Counted from the stretch's first letter, positions 18,295-26,844 are shown. The stretch: 64,000 nucleotides of DNA from an uncultured Lachnospiraceae bacterium (GCA_947176505.1 CAMWQW010000008.1:1-64000); one strand, 5' to 3'. A program made the numbers and translations. The notes: generated from the sequence alone by a model not told the origin.

Positions 18295-18942
18295 TCATCT
18301 CATATAAACTCCCGCCAGCCTCAAATTCTCATCAAAAGTAATCGTATAGGTCACGCTGACATTCTCGTACATTACATCCGTCTGCGTAAAGATAAATACC
18401 CTGCCCTTTTGTTTTATGCCCTGTGCATAGGTGGAACCAATCATCAGCATTTCTCCCCAGTCGCTTGAAATAGGGTCTCTTGCCTTATCAATAGTTTCCT
18501 GCGTCAATACATTCTGCATTTCATCAACGGACATCGCCCGCAGCGTCTCAAAGTCATTCTCGTTAAGCAGCATGACCACCGTTTCTACCTGCGCGTCAAC
18601 AGCTTCCTCTGTAACTGATTCGACATCCTTTATGTTCAATGATTTCGGAAAGACCCACCACACATATGCACACAACAGAAATGCTCCTATAACAATCGCT
18701 GCTACAATGACGCCTATCTTCTTTTTCCGATATATTTTTCGCTCTGATTCCGGCATATCCAGACTGAATGCATCCGCTATCTCCTGCGCGCTCCCCATAC
18801 TCTCGATGATCGCATCTAACAGCTCACCCTGCTGCATGCGCACGGAAATATCGGATAGAAGCTGCGCCTTAATCTCTTTCTTTTTAGAGCTGCTGCATTT
18901 GATTCTGCTGACAATATCTTTCACATATTTTTCTGCGCTCAT
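18295..18942 (-). CDS. DUF3887-like membrane-anchored protein with HAAS-type N-terminal domain
   Basis: A 215-residue protein. Residues 1-65 are helical and resemble the short sorting-like domain often encoded next to PadR genes (SAEKYVKDIVSRI, then MGSAQEIADAFSLD). One membrane helix lies at about 74-96, then an extracytoplasmic domain with LNENDFETLRAMSVDEMQN and a VSVTYTITFDENLRLAGVY end, as in DUF3887. It is 67 bp downstream of padR in the same direction. The role is unknown; envelope stress sensing is a guess. Confidence 0.8.
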   Translation of the reverse strand: MSAEKYVKDIVSRIKCSSSKKKEIKAQLLSDISVRMQQGELLDAIIESMGSAQEIADAFSLDMPESERKIYRKKKIGVIVAAIVIGAFLLCAYVWWVFPKSLNIKDVESVTEEAVDAQVETVVMLLNENDFETLRAMSVDEMQNVLTQETIDKARDPISSDWGEMLMIGSTYAQGIKQKGRVFIFTQTDVMYENVSVTYTITFDENLRLAGVYMR

Positions 18943-19009
18943 TTACCCGTCTCCCTTTACATCTGTTTCCATATATTTTCAGTTTTATTATTTTGAGGTT
19001 GTGATTGCC

Positions 19010-19357
19010 CTATACACGTTCGCCCATAATCTGTTCTACTCCATCTGCAATCTGCTGCCAGCTTAGGTAGATTTCATCAAGTGCCTTTCTGCCCTTATCC
19101 GTCATCACATAGTATTTCCTTGGAAGCTGTTTATCCTCTGCCTCAGACCATCTGCTCTCCACAAGCCCTTCGTCTTCCAGTCGGTAAAGAATCGGATAGA
19201 GGGTCCCCTCCTTTAAGCAAAAAGTATCGCCGCTCTTTTCTCTCAATTCCATAATCAATTGATATCCGTATTTCTTCTCTTCCGTGAGGAGCTGCAGAAC
19301 CAGCATATCAAGAACTCCTTTTTTCATCTGCCGTTCATACTTTTCTCTCACCGCCAC
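19010..19357 (-). CDS. PadR family transcriptional regulator
   Basis: A 115-residue winged-helix repressor: KKGVLDMLVLQLLTEEKKYGYQL, then the recognition segment CLKEGTLYPILYRLEDEGLVES and a wing with PRKYYVMTDKGRKAL. I take GTG 19357 as start, because GAGAGG lies seven bases upstream; TTG 19375 is the alternative. PadR genes of this type commonly control the adjacent membrane protein genes, which here lie downstream in the same direction. Confidence 0.92.
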   Translation of the reverse strand: MAVREKYERQMKKGVLDMLVLQLLTEEKKYGYQLIMELREKSGDTFCLKEGTLYPILYRLEDEGLVESRWSEAEDKQLPRKYYVMTDKGRKALDEIYLSWQQIADGVEQIMGERV

Positions 19358-19492
19358 ATGTTTTCCTCTCTGCAATCATCCTCTAATTTTATATTACTAT
19401 ATACTTTGTATTACTAAATATATACTAGCACGACCCTTCTCACATGTCAATATTCCTTGATATAGCGATTTAGCTTTTCTTATATCTGCTCA

Positions 19493-20233
19493 TTAACACA
19501 CGACTATATTTCCGGCATCCTCAAACTCTTCCGGTTTTAAATCCGTCAGAATCGCAGCCGCTGTGAGAGGAGCAAACGTGACCGAACTGACTACATTAAA
19601 CTTACTGTTATCACATAAAATATAGGCTGTCCGACACTGCTCCAACGCTGTCCTCTTCACCAATGCTTCATTAGCCTCAGGCGTGGTAAAACCTGCCGTC
19701 CTGCTGACACCATTTGCCCCGAAAAATCCTTTTGAAAAATGATAATCTTTAAGTGTCAGAGCTGCCATCGTTCCCACAACCGCTTCCGTGGTACTCTTAA
19801 GCGTACCTCCCACTAACAGAACATGCATGCCTTTTGCCGCCAGCCGCTGTGCATGAGCTACGGCATTTGTCACAAATGTCGCACTTGTCTCTTCAATGAA
19901 TCCAATCATATAACCGGTGGTCGTTCCCGCATCAAGATAAACAAAATCCTGCGGTTGAATCAACGAAGCCGCATATTTTGCAATTTGCATTTTTTCATCT
20001 CTATTCAATTCAGCTTTCTGCGTCACCGTCGGCTCTGTCGGTACATAGGTCGTATCGGCAAGCACCGCACCGCCAAATACTTTCACAAGCCTGCCTGCCT
20101 TATCTAACAGAACGATATCCCTTCTGGCAGTAGATTCTGATATATTCAAAAGTCTCGTCAACTCCGTCACTGTGACACTGCGTTTTTCTTCCAGCAGCTT
20201 TAAAATCATTTCATGTCTTTGTTCTGATAACAT
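19493..20233 (-). CDS. DeoR/GlpR family regulator, probably of the fructose/tagatose-phosphate locus
   Basis: A 246-residue regulator with N-terminal DeoR helix-turn-helix (RHEMILKLLEEKRSVTVTELTRLLNISESTARRDI) and a C-terminal sugar-phosphate sensor of the isomerase-like fold (FVYLDAGTTTGYM, MHVLLVGGTLKSTT, FFGANGVS). GGAGG precedes the ATG. It lies 87 bp downstream of the 1-phosphofructokinase gene, separated by a stem-loop, and probably represses it in response to fructose 1-phosphate or a similar ester. Confidence 0.92.
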   Translation of the reverse strand: MLSEQRHEMILKLLEEKRSVTVTELTRLLNISESTARRDIVLLDKAGRLVKVFGGAVLADTTYVPTEPTVTQKAELNRDEKMQIAKYAASLIQPQDFVYLDAGTTTGYMIGFIEETSATFVTNAVAHAQRLAAKGMHVLLVGGTLKSTTEAVVGTMAALTLKDYHFSKGFFGANGVSRTAGFTTPEANEALVKRTALEQCRTAYILCDNSKFNVVSSVTFAPLTAAAILTDLKPEEFEDAGNIVVC

Positions 20234-20250
20234 ATAAATCCTCCAAACGA

Positions 20251-20304
20251 AATCCCACTATCAACAGTGTACATCAACCTTGCTGCACCGTAAATAGTGG
20301 GATT
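20251..20304 (-). repeat. Inverted repeat between fruK-like and deoR-like genes
   Basis: AATCCCACTAT (20251-20261) and ATAGTGGGATT (20294-20304) are perfect 11-bp arms around a 32-nt loop. There is no T run, so it looks like an mRNA processing or attenuation structure rather than a simple terminator. The downstream arm ends just before the deoR ribosome binding site. Confidence 0.65.
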
Positions 20305-20319
20305 CTCTCATAACCGCCG

Positions 20320-21270
20320 TCATAATATCGCAGTTTCCCGCAGTGATTGCCGCCGTGCCAAATTTATTGATAACCTGTTATATACCGCTTCTATTTCTTC
20401 TTTCGTTGCCAAAAGTTCAGAAAATGCACTTGCGCTGCCTGCCGCCACACCCATCGCAAAAGCATGACTGTATTCTTTCTTATCAAGCCATCCCGCGACA
20501 AATCCGGCAACCATAGAATCTCCGGCGCCTACGCCGTTAACAAGTCTGCCTTCCGGTGCAGACGCTGTGTAAACCTCTCCGTCCGCCGCCACCAGCACTG
20601 CGCCTTCACCTGCCATTGACACCAACACGTTAACCGCTCCCATCTCCTGCATCTTCTTGGCATAAGGAACTACTTCTTCTCTTGTTTTAAGTTCCACTTC
20701 AAAAATCTCACCTAACTCATGATTATTTGGTTTTACTAAGAAAGGATGGTATTCCAGCACATTGACCAGTAACCCTTTTGTGGCATCTACTACGATCATC
20801 ACACCTTTTTTGTCCAGACGCTGCATGATTTTTCGGTAAATATCATTTGGCACGGAACCCGGAATGCTCCCTGCAAGGATTAACACATCTCCCTTGTCCA
20901 GAACGTCCAGCTTACTCATCAGCTTCTGTATATTTTCTTCACTGATTAGGGGTCCGCATCCATTGATTTCAGTCCCGTCAATAGATTTTAACTTCAAATT
21001 GATTCTTGAAATACCCTCGCGAATCGGAATGAGATCGGATTTCACACCCATCTCTTCAATCCGACGGACAATCTCTTCTCCCGTAAACCCCGCTACAAAA
21101 CCGAGCGCAGTATTCATAATACCAAGATTTCCGAGTACCATCGACACGTTAAGCCCCTTGCCTCCGGGAAGCATCAATTCCGAACTGGTTCGATTCGTAA
21201 GTCCTAATTGGAAATCTTCTACCGAAACAATATAATCCAGTGACGGATTAAAAGTAACCGTGTAAATCAT
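20320..21270 (-). CDS. fruK: 1-phosphofructokinase (PfkB family)
   Basis: A 316-residue PfkB kinase. The N-terminal signature is MIYTVTFNPSLDYIV, the glycine motif PGGKGLNVSMVLGNLG, and the C-terminal anion-hole loop NGVGAGDSMVAGF (about residues 241-253). This fits FruK, which makes fructose 1,6-bisphosphate from fructose 1-phosphate; tagatose-6-phosphate kinase (LacC) is the closest alternative. The DeoR regulator follows. No fructose PTS permease is adjacent, so the supplier of fructose 1-phosphate lies elsewhere. AGGAGG precedes the start. Confidence 0.9.
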   Translation of the reverse strand: MIYTVTFNPSLDYIVSVEDFQLGLTNRTSSELMLPGGKGLNVSMVLGNLGIMNTALGFVAGFTGEEIVRRIEEMGVKSDLIPIREGISRINLKLKSIDGTEINGCGPLISEENIQKLMSKLDVLDKGDVLILAGSIPGSVPNDIYRKIMQRLDKKGVMIVVDATKGLLVNVLEYHPFLVKPNNHELGEIFEVELKTREEVVPYAKKMQEMGAVNVLVSMAGEGAVLVAADGEVYTASAPEGRLVNGVGAGDSMVAGFVAGWLDKKEYSHAFAMGVAAGSASAFSELLATKEEIEAVYNRLSINLARRQSLRETAIL

Positions 21271-21334
21271 CTCACTTCCTCCTTACTTTTATCATAATTC
21301 CATTATCTATAGACCATGTTTAAATTGTAATTGT

Positions 21335-21363
21335 ATTATACATTCATAATCAGTCAAATTCAA
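21335..21363 (-). promoter_or_regulatory. Promoter of the fruK-like gene with operator-like repeats
   Basis: Minus strand TTGAAT (21358-21363), a 17-bp spacer, TATAAT (21335-21340). The motif TGATTATGA occurs on the minus strand in the spacer and again on the plus strand near 21431-21439. These may be DeoR binding sites. The rest of the 21271-21483 stretch is AT-rich, with nothing else recognised. Confidence 0.6.
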
Positions 21364-21483
21364 TCACATTTATTCACAAATAATTCTATTTCTTTTTATA
21401 TAATATGCATAAGTTTGACCGTTTATGATTGATTATGATTTTTATATAATTTTAAAATCTGTAAAATTGTTTTTTAGCAACTC

Positions 21484-21518
21484 AAAAAGGGATTAAGTTC
21501 AATCAAAACTTAATCCCT
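21484..21518 (-). terminator. Rho-independent terminator of the gene at 21542-21997
   Basis: A perfect 12-bp stem, AGGGATTAAGTT (21488-21499) with AACTTAATCCCT (21507-21518), a 7-nt loop, and T5 on the minus strand. Confidence 0.9.
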
Positions 21519-21541
21519 CTCCGTTATTTCCGTACCCCGGT

Positions 21542-21997
21542 CTATTTATTGCCAAGCTCTTTTAAAGCCTCTAACGTTCCTTGCAGATTCTTTGCATGCC
21601 AGTTGTTGATAAAAGTCCAATCCTCCAGACTGTACACTCCCGAGTTACGAAGCGCGCTTAATTCTGCCTGCTGCGCCATCAATGAGATTACCTCATCCTC
21701 AAACCGGATATCAATACGGTAGTTTAATCCAGCCTCCGTCACCTGTACGCCAAGAATAGAATCATAGGGCAGTTCCAAAGCCACTTCCTTTTTGACATCC
21801 GCCCATCCTGTATGAGAAAACGGAAGCAGTACGATAGAGTCCTTGCAGAAAGAAAGTGAAAAGAAATTGTTCCATAAAAGCTTTACAAGCCTATCGCTCA
21901 AATTTACCGGCGCATAAGATACAACAATTGACTTGCCTTCCTTCGCCTCATAACCCAATCCCTCTAATACTTGATTGATTCTCTTTGTGTTTGCCAT
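21542..21997 (-). CDS. Conserved hypothetical protein, cytoplasmic
   Basis: A 151-residue soluble protein I do not recognise. AAAGGAG lies 10 nt before ATG 21997. It alternates predicted strands (KSIVVSYAPVNLS, CKDSIVLLPFSH, ILGVQVTEAGLNYRIDIRFED) and ends in a helix (LQGTLEALKELGNK); a PH-like fold is conceivable but unproven. A TATAAT box lies upstream at about 22033-22038 on the minus strand and a strong terminator follows, so it is its own unit after the two-component system. Confidence 0.7.
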   Translation of the reverse strand: MANTKRINQVLEGLGYEAKEGKSIVVSYAPVNLSDRLVKLLWNNFFSLSFCKDSIVLLPFSHTGWADVKKEVALELPYDSILGVQVTEAGLNYRIDIRFEDEVISLMAQQAELSALRNSGVYSLEDWTFINNWHAKNLQGTLEALKELGNK

Positions 21998-22126
21998 AAT
22001 GACCACGCTCCTTTGTTTGATGTTGAACTCATTATAGCAACGCACTTTCGTAATAACTTAGTTTCTTCGCAAACTGTCTGTTTGGCTACGCCAACTGTAA
22101 ATTTCTTCGATAATAACAGAAAGACT

Positions 22127-22861
22127 TCATGATAATCCCGCTCTGTACTCCGTCTTTGCTTTGCGGGACAACGGACACTCTTCTCCCGTGTCAAGCTCTA
22201 CAATCTGTTCTTTCAAATGCACTTTCCGGACATGCCCGCGATTTACGAGAAATCCCCTGTGGCATCGCCAGAATCCCTCTCCTAGCTGCTCTTCAAAATG
22301 GTCAAGGCTGCTGTTGAACTCCAGAAGTTCATTGACAAGATGCAGCCGCAGCGTGTGTTTATATCCCAAAGCTTCAAAGTATAAAATATCCTGTATCGGA
22401 ATATGCCGTACCGTGTCAAATAATTTAAGTGTGCAATAACTGCCCTGTCCCGATGGTTCATCGTGCAGTCTTTCCTGAATGCTCTCGAAACATTCCCGCA
22501 CTCTCACGGACATGGCATCATAATCACCTTTCACAATGTAATCCAAAGCTTCCAGACGAAGGCGGAATGTTTCAAATGCCAGATCTCCATGCGCCGTGAT
22601 AAATACGATAAATCCTCTGGGATCGTACCGTCGCAGTTCCTGCGCCAACGCAAGACCGCTGATCTGCCCCGGAAAATCTATATCCAGAAAATAAACTGCC
22701 GGAACCGTATCCTGCCGTTGCAGCTTAAGCAGCTCTGACGGGCTATCTGTCACCCGCACAGGTCCCATATCCGCATCCAAGATCATAATCTGATCTGATA
22801 CGATTTTCTTCAGATGTGCGCTGATTACCTGTTCGTCATCACAAATATATACGGGAATCAT
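22127..22861 (-). CDS. LytTR-type response regulator (AgrA-like)
   Basis: A 244-residue response regulator. The receiver has acidic pair CDDE (residues 8-9), phospho-acceptor Asp in FLDIDFPG (about 57) and FITAHGDLAFETF. The LytTR DNA-binding domain (about 140-240) shows ILYFEALGYKHTLRL and FWRCHRGFLVNRGHV. GGGGGAAG lies seven bases before ATG 22861. The cognate GHKL kinase is immediately upstream. No agrB/agrD-like genes are adjacent, so it is not a complete quorum-sensing locus. Confidence 0.93.
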   Translation of the reverse strand: MIPVYICDDEQVISAHLKKIVSDQIMILDADMGPVRVTDSPSELLKLQRQDTVPAVYFLDIDFPGQISGLALAQELRRYDPRGFIVFITAHGDLAFETFRLRLEALDYIVKGDYDAMSVRVRECFESIQERLHDEPSGQGSYCTLKLFDTVRHIPIQDILYFEALGYKHTLRLHLVNELLEFNSSLDHFEEQLGEGFWRCHRGFLVNRGHVRKVHLKEQIVELDTGEECPLSRKAKTEYRAGLS

Positions 22862-22929
22862 ATATTCTTCCCCCAATCCGTTATCATTTTCTTATATAAA
22901 TCTTTCTTTCTCTTAGCTGATTGTGTATG

Positions 22930-24303
22930 TTATGCGGACTGTACCGGCATACGCAGCTCCTGCACAAAAAAACCGTCTCGTAAGTAAGTCCTCGTAACAC
23001 AGCCGGGATAACGGGATATAATCTTGCGGTAGCTGCTAAGCCCGGTCCCGTGACCAGCTCCTTTGGTCGTGTATCCCTTTTCCGAAATTGCATTTAAATC
23101 CGGCTCTGCCTCATAGTTATTGACTACCGCCACGTAAAGCTCTCTTTCCTCCTGCAGCAATACGAGTCGTATCTGCCCGTCTTTAGACGGAACCGCCTCT
23201 ATGGCATTGTCAATCAAAATACCCAGACCGCGCAAAAAGTCCGCTGTCTCCATAACCTGTTTTTCCTGCACCGGATAAAGTACTTCCAGTGCACCCTGAA
23301 TATGCTTCTGGCGCATTGCCGCCAATTTCGTGGTAAGCAGACTGCGTATCGGGTAGAGCTGTATATTATTCAGACAATCCATCTGCTTGATTTCATTTCC
23401 AAGCTTTTCATCAAAATAACTGCTCGTCTTCTTCATAAACTCCTGTATCCCGTCAAGGTCGCCTTCCTGCGCCTGCAAAGTCAGTCCTGAGAAAAGATTG
23501 GTCACATCATGCCGAAACGCCCGGATTTCCTGCTGCAGCTCTTCCAATAATTCCATATGTGACTGCTGCTGCGCAATTGTCTCCTCCTGCACATGAATCT
23601 TCTCCTGTCCTGCAGTGTACATCGCCATAAACTGTACCCACAATAAGACCACTGTAATCAAGGAGAAAAAGAAAAGAGCGTACAACGCGTTCGGTTCCGT
23701 ATTAGGATAGAAAAAGTCAATGAATGTCCAGAAAAGCATAAATATCCAGCTGACTGCTACTATCACGACGGTTTTGAACCTGCCGGAAAACAGAGCCGCA
23801 AAATAACGGTAAAATCCGCTTTTGCATAGTACATATGCAGCCAGAAAAGCGATGAAAAATCCCCACAGCTTAGGTAGGACAATGGTTATAAAGGTATAGA
23901 GGTACATTCCGCCAAACACAGGGCTATAAGCTTTTGTCGCCGCAGACACTACATCATCTACCGTGTAAATAATGAAATGACTGAGCATGGCGGCAGTTAA
24001 TCCTTGTACAAAGGGAATACCATAACATTTTCGAACCACCAGCCCCAGCGCTGCCGCCTCAACCGTATAACCTATGACTGCAAACAACAACGAGAAATAT
24101 GGTCCAAAAAGAAATTCCTCCTCGACAAACCACGATGACAAGACAACAGACAGCACATAAACCGCGCAGGAACATGCTGCGTAGATGAGAAACGGGCGGG
24201 TTCTTACTTTCTTGCCGACAATACCGACAGCCAGCCAGAACATACCGAGTCCGGAAAGGATAAAGACAAAAATAATGACCGAAATACGAAATGCAAAGGG
24301 CAT
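22930..24303 (-). CDS. GHKL-type sensor histidine kinase (AgrC-like)
   Basis: A 457-residue sensor. Residues about 1-240 hold seven or so membrane helices, then a coiled segment (TIAQQQSHMELLEELQQEI), the phospho-acceptor box FRHDVTNLF (about 263), and a GHKL ATPase domain with N box LIDNAIEAV and G box GAGHGTGL. AAGGAG lies nine bases before ATG 24303; the TTG three codons earlier abuts the ribosome site and is less likely. Paired with the LytTR regulator 68 bp downstream. The signal is unknown. Confidence 0.92.
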   Translation of the reverse strand: MPFAFRISVIIFVFILSGLGMFWLAVGIVGKKVRTRPFLIYAACSCAVYVLSVVLSSWFVEEEFLFGPYFSLLFAVIGYTVEAAALGLVVRKCYGIPFVQGLTAAMLSHFIIYTVDDVVSAATKAYSPVFGGMYLYTFITIVLPKLWGFFIAFLAAYVLCKSGFYRYFAALFSGRFKTVVIVAVSWIFMLFWTFIDFFYPNTEPNALYALFFFSLITVVLLWVQFMAMYTAGQEKIHVQEETIAQQQSHMELLEELQQEIRAFRHDVTNLFSGLTLQAQEGDLDGIQEFMKKTSSYFDEKLGNEIKQMDCLNNIQLYPIRSLLTTKLAAMRQKHIQGALEVLYPVQEKQVMETADFLRGLGILIDNAIEAVPSKDGQIRLVLLQEERELYVAVVNNYEAEPDLNAISEKGYTTKGAGHGTGLSSYRKIISRYPGCVTRTYLRDGFFVQELRMPVQSA

Positions 24304-24368
24304 AACATACAACTCCTTTTGAACTGTTTTGCTCTTATCATTTTACTATTCCGGTCATCATTTTTCAA

Positions 24369-25217
24369 CTATGCCATAGCCCTGATGATTGCTTTCATCC
24401 AGCTTGCAAAAATACGAAAATAACTCGGTACGTTGGCGTCAATCGCCGCAAGCATTGCCTGATGGTCAAAGCTGCCGTCCGCCGCACGTATTTCTTCATA
24501 AATACTGCCGGTTGCCTCACTGAATCCCAGCGCGATATTCCCGTGCGCCGAATCGCCAATCGCTATCTGCTGCCCTACCGCTAAAGCTCCGAAACTGAAT
24601 TGCCCCACTGCCAGCGCACCCAACGTAAAGACTCCCACACATATTGCGCCGCATGCAATCACGCCGACTGCAAGGGAACCTAATGCGATCCCTCCGACTG
24701 CGCATACTCCGACTGCCAGAAGAAGCCCGACGCTCACCGGCGCCAACGTAATAATACCCAGTCCCGCGATTCCGATTGCAATAATACCCTGCGCCGCGTT
24801 ACCGATTGCAATCACGCCTTTTGCACGCACGGGCCGCAGACCGATATTGACATGCACAAGCGGCATTCCCAGAAAAGTCTTCTTGCTCTTATACTCGTAA
24901 TGAAAAGACGACCTTTCCACAATGACACGTGTCCCCTGTGCATCTCCATCCGTTCTGCCGGAATATCCGCTGCCTGTGTCAGTTCCGTTTTGCGCTGTCT
25001 GTTGCGCATCCAGACTTTGTACTGTTTCTTTGAGCAGATAGTCTGTGCTGACTCCAAATATCTCGCTGATAGCGACAATCTTATCCAACTCCGGAACCGA
25101 CTGATCCGTCTCCCATTTCGACACCGACTGTCTTGATACACCCAACGTATCCCCGAAACTTTCTTGCGACATCCCCTGCACGGTTCTAAGCCGGTATATT
25201 TTTTCTCCAAGCGTCAT
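24369..25217 (-). CDS. XRE family regulator with long glycine/hydrophobic repeat domain
   Basis: A 282-residue protein. Residues 1-65 form an HTH_3 domain (SQESFGDTLGVSRQSVSKWETDQSVPELDKIV), followed by a Gly/Thr-rich linker. Residues about 134-231 are roughly a dozen imperfect repeats of the pattern G-(V/I)-(I/A)-A-I/V-G, such as GVIAIGNAAQG, GSLAVGVIACG and GALAVGQ, which may form a membrane-embedded or solenoid structure. A soluble tail follows. Proteins like this are recurrent in Lachnospiraceae, but the repeat's role is not known to me. It is transcribed towards the two-component system, 65 bp away, and is probably autoregulated (25272-25283). Confidence 0.85.
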   Translation of the reverse strand: MTLGEKIYRLRTVQGMSQESFGDTLGVSRQSVSKWETDQSVPELDKIVAISEIFGVSTDYLLKETVQSLDAQQTAQNGTDTGSGYSGRTDGDAQGTRVIVERSSFHYEYKSKKTFLGMPLVHVNIGLRPVRAKGVIAIGNAAQGIIAIGIAGLGIITLAPVSVGLLLAVGVCAVGGIALGSLAVGVIACGAICVGVFTLGALAVGQFSFGALAVGQQIAIGDSAHGNIALGFSEATGSIYEEIRAADGSFDHQAMLAAIDANVPSYFRIFASWMKAIIRAMA

Positions 25218-25264
25218 ATAATAATCTCTCCTTATACCCTGTTCTTAATTTTAATCCTTCCTAG

Positions 25265-25306
25265 ATTATACAGATAGCTATCTTGATTGAACAACTGTTT
25301 TCAATC
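25265..25306 (-). promoter_or_regulatory. Promoter and palindromic operators of the XRE gene
   Basis: Minus strand TTGTTC (25289-25294), an 18-bp spacer, TATAAT (25265-25270). The perfect palindrome AGATAGCTATCT (25272-25283) sits between -35 and -10. A second inverted repeat, GATTGA/TCAATC (25285-25306), overlaps the -35. Both are good sites for autorepression. Confidence 0.65.
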
Positions 25307-25398
25307 TGTTTAAATCATAGAGCAAAACCCCGGAATTGACTATATAGAGTGCTTGGAAATTTGTCAACCGACAGTTGCAGGCGGCTTGTCAGCAGGAT

Positions 25399-26474
25399 TT
25401 ACCACATCATTCTTGTTTGCACAAACTCCGCAAATCTCGGTAAGGCAAATGATACCTCCCCATATTTACTTGTGTCTAAAATACCCTTTCGTTTCAAACG
25501 ATCTCTATATACGGAGAACAATTCTGATTTCATTTCTACACTGTCTCTGATTTTTTTACTTTAGTTTCTCCGCTTACGGACATTTCAACCACTATCTTTC
25601 TATCCAGTTCAGAAAGTTCCGACCATATTTTGCCGTATACATATTCTTCAAGATATTGGTCATATTCCGGAAGTATTTCGTCGATTGACTCTATGTCCTT
25701 GTTTTCCCAGCGAAGGTAGCCTAACACTTGAAATGCAAACGGGTATCCTTTGGTCAATCCGGTCATTTCACCTGCTTTTTCCATATCCAAGTGAAAAATA
25801 TCCATATACTGTTTTCTGACTGCGGTATAGTTTAATGGCTCCAATATCATTTTAGGTGCCCTATATAGGAATGTAAGTGCATCTTCGTTTTGAAGGTTAT
25901 AAATATTGTCATATAGTCCGGTCATTAATAAAAAAATCGGATACTCCTGTCTTAAAAAAATTTGAAAAGAACTGGCAAATATCCTGACAAATCCGCTATT
26001 TACAATTTCATCTATCGTAACTAACAGTCTCTTTTCTTTCTTTTGGAGCTCTGTCAGCATAATTTCAATTGCACTCCCGATATCCGTTATAGGGGTCGTG
26101 CCTTCTATTGATACTCCAAGCCCTAAAACTGAGAAATCAAGCTTTGCCTGAATAAAATGCGTATGCATTTCCGGAAGGCTATATAACTTGGCTGCCAGAC
26201 TTTGTAAAAGATCTCTAGTCGGATTCAACTCAATCACGACCCATTCCTCATCTTTCTTTAATTCAGCAGCAATAGCAGACATCATAACTGTCTTTCCAGA
26301 ACCCCGAACCCCCGTAACCAAATATATTTGATTCGACGGTTCTCTTATATAACTTTTTATAAGTTTATATAACTTTCTGTCAACAGCTCTCCTAGGGAAG
26401 TGATATTCTAAGCTTAAACTTTTTCCATCTCTTATGCACAAAAAGGCGTCCCAAGACCTCTCATCTCGGAACAC
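25399..26474 (-). pseudogene. AAA+ ATPase with C-terminal winged helix, split by a -1 shift at an A7 run
   Basis: The zero frame (26474 down to 25536, 312 residues, apparent GTG start) encodes a P-loop ATPase: Walker A VTGVRGSGKT, Walker B LLVTIDEIVN, and the arginine-containing lid FLYRAPKMILEPL. It ends early at KVKKSETV-stop. In the -1 frame the coding sequence continues for 50 residues to TAA at 25399-25401, with a winged-helix pattern (IRDSVEMKSELFSVYRDRL, KYGEVSFALPRFAEFV), the usual C-terminus of this family. The shift lies in AAAAAAA at 25551-25557, read as GTA AAA AAA, which matches a slippery heptamer. Either a homopolymer deletion or a programmed shift. The start is uncertain, as no strong ribosome site fits. 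Confidence 0.75.
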
Positions 26475-26531
26475 CTCTTCTTTTCATTATATCAGCTATT
26501 AAACGGATTCCTAATACTCCAAACTCCCGAT

Positions 26532-26669
26532 TTAATGGCATCCGCCGCCACAACGGGAGCAATCACCGCCGCATTGCAGCGACTTGCCTGCTTTCTTATC
26601 CTTAATCATACTCCGCAGCGCAAGCGCCACCGCTCCTGCTACAATCGCTAATACAATTACTGTTCCCAT
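26532..26669 (-). CDS. FeoB-associated Cys-rich membrane protein
   Basis: A 45-residue protein: one membrane helix (residues 2-18, VIVLAIVAGAVALAL), a basic stretch, and a Cys-rich tail ending CGGDCSRCGGGCH. This is the FeoB_associated family (PF12669), normally encoded right after feoB and thought to assist ferrous iron uptake. AGGAG lies eight bases before ATG 26669. No feoA or feoB is in this window, so this copy is an orphan. Its promoter overlaps an inverted repeat at 26708-26723. Confidence 0.88.
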   Translation of the reverse strand: MGTVIVLAIVAGAVALALRSMIKDKKAGKSLQCGGDCSRCGGGCH

Positions 26670-26705
26670 TTGATCAACTCCTAGTCTGAACGTCTTCTGA
26701 AAATA

Positions 26706-26734
26706 AGGTTAGCATATACTAACTATAATGTCAA
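26706..26734 (-). promoter_or_regulatory. Promoter with inverted repeat upstream of the FeoB-associated gene
   Basis: Minus strand TTGACA (26729-26734), a 17-bp spacer, TAACCT (26706-26711). The inverted repeat GTTAG (26708-26712) / CTAAC (26719-26723) covers the -10, suggesting control by a metal-dependent repressor. Confidence 0.6.
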
Positions 26735-26770
26735 TCCCCTTTTCCCAACTTCAAATCTGTATTTACCCAC

Positions 26771-26844
26771 GGCGGCAAGAATGGATATAAATGTGAGTGG
26801 TTGCATCGTCATTGCCAATGCACACATTTATACCCTTTGCCGCC
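26771..26844. repeat. Long imperfect palindrome with nested stems
   Basis: GGCGGCAA (26771-26778) pairs with TTGCCGCC (26837-26844). Inside it TATAAATGTG pairs with CACATTTATA, and inside that TGCAT pairs with ATGCA. The three nested stems form a long hairpin with small bulges. There is no T run on either strand. It lies between the FeoB-associated gene and the end of the ABC operon; function unknown. Confidence 0.7.

Noticed and set aside
22127..24303. Complete Agr-type quorum-sensing locus
   Set aside because: AgrA and AgrC-like genes are present, but no AgrB-like protease or short AgrD-like peptide reading frame is found in the flanking gaps.
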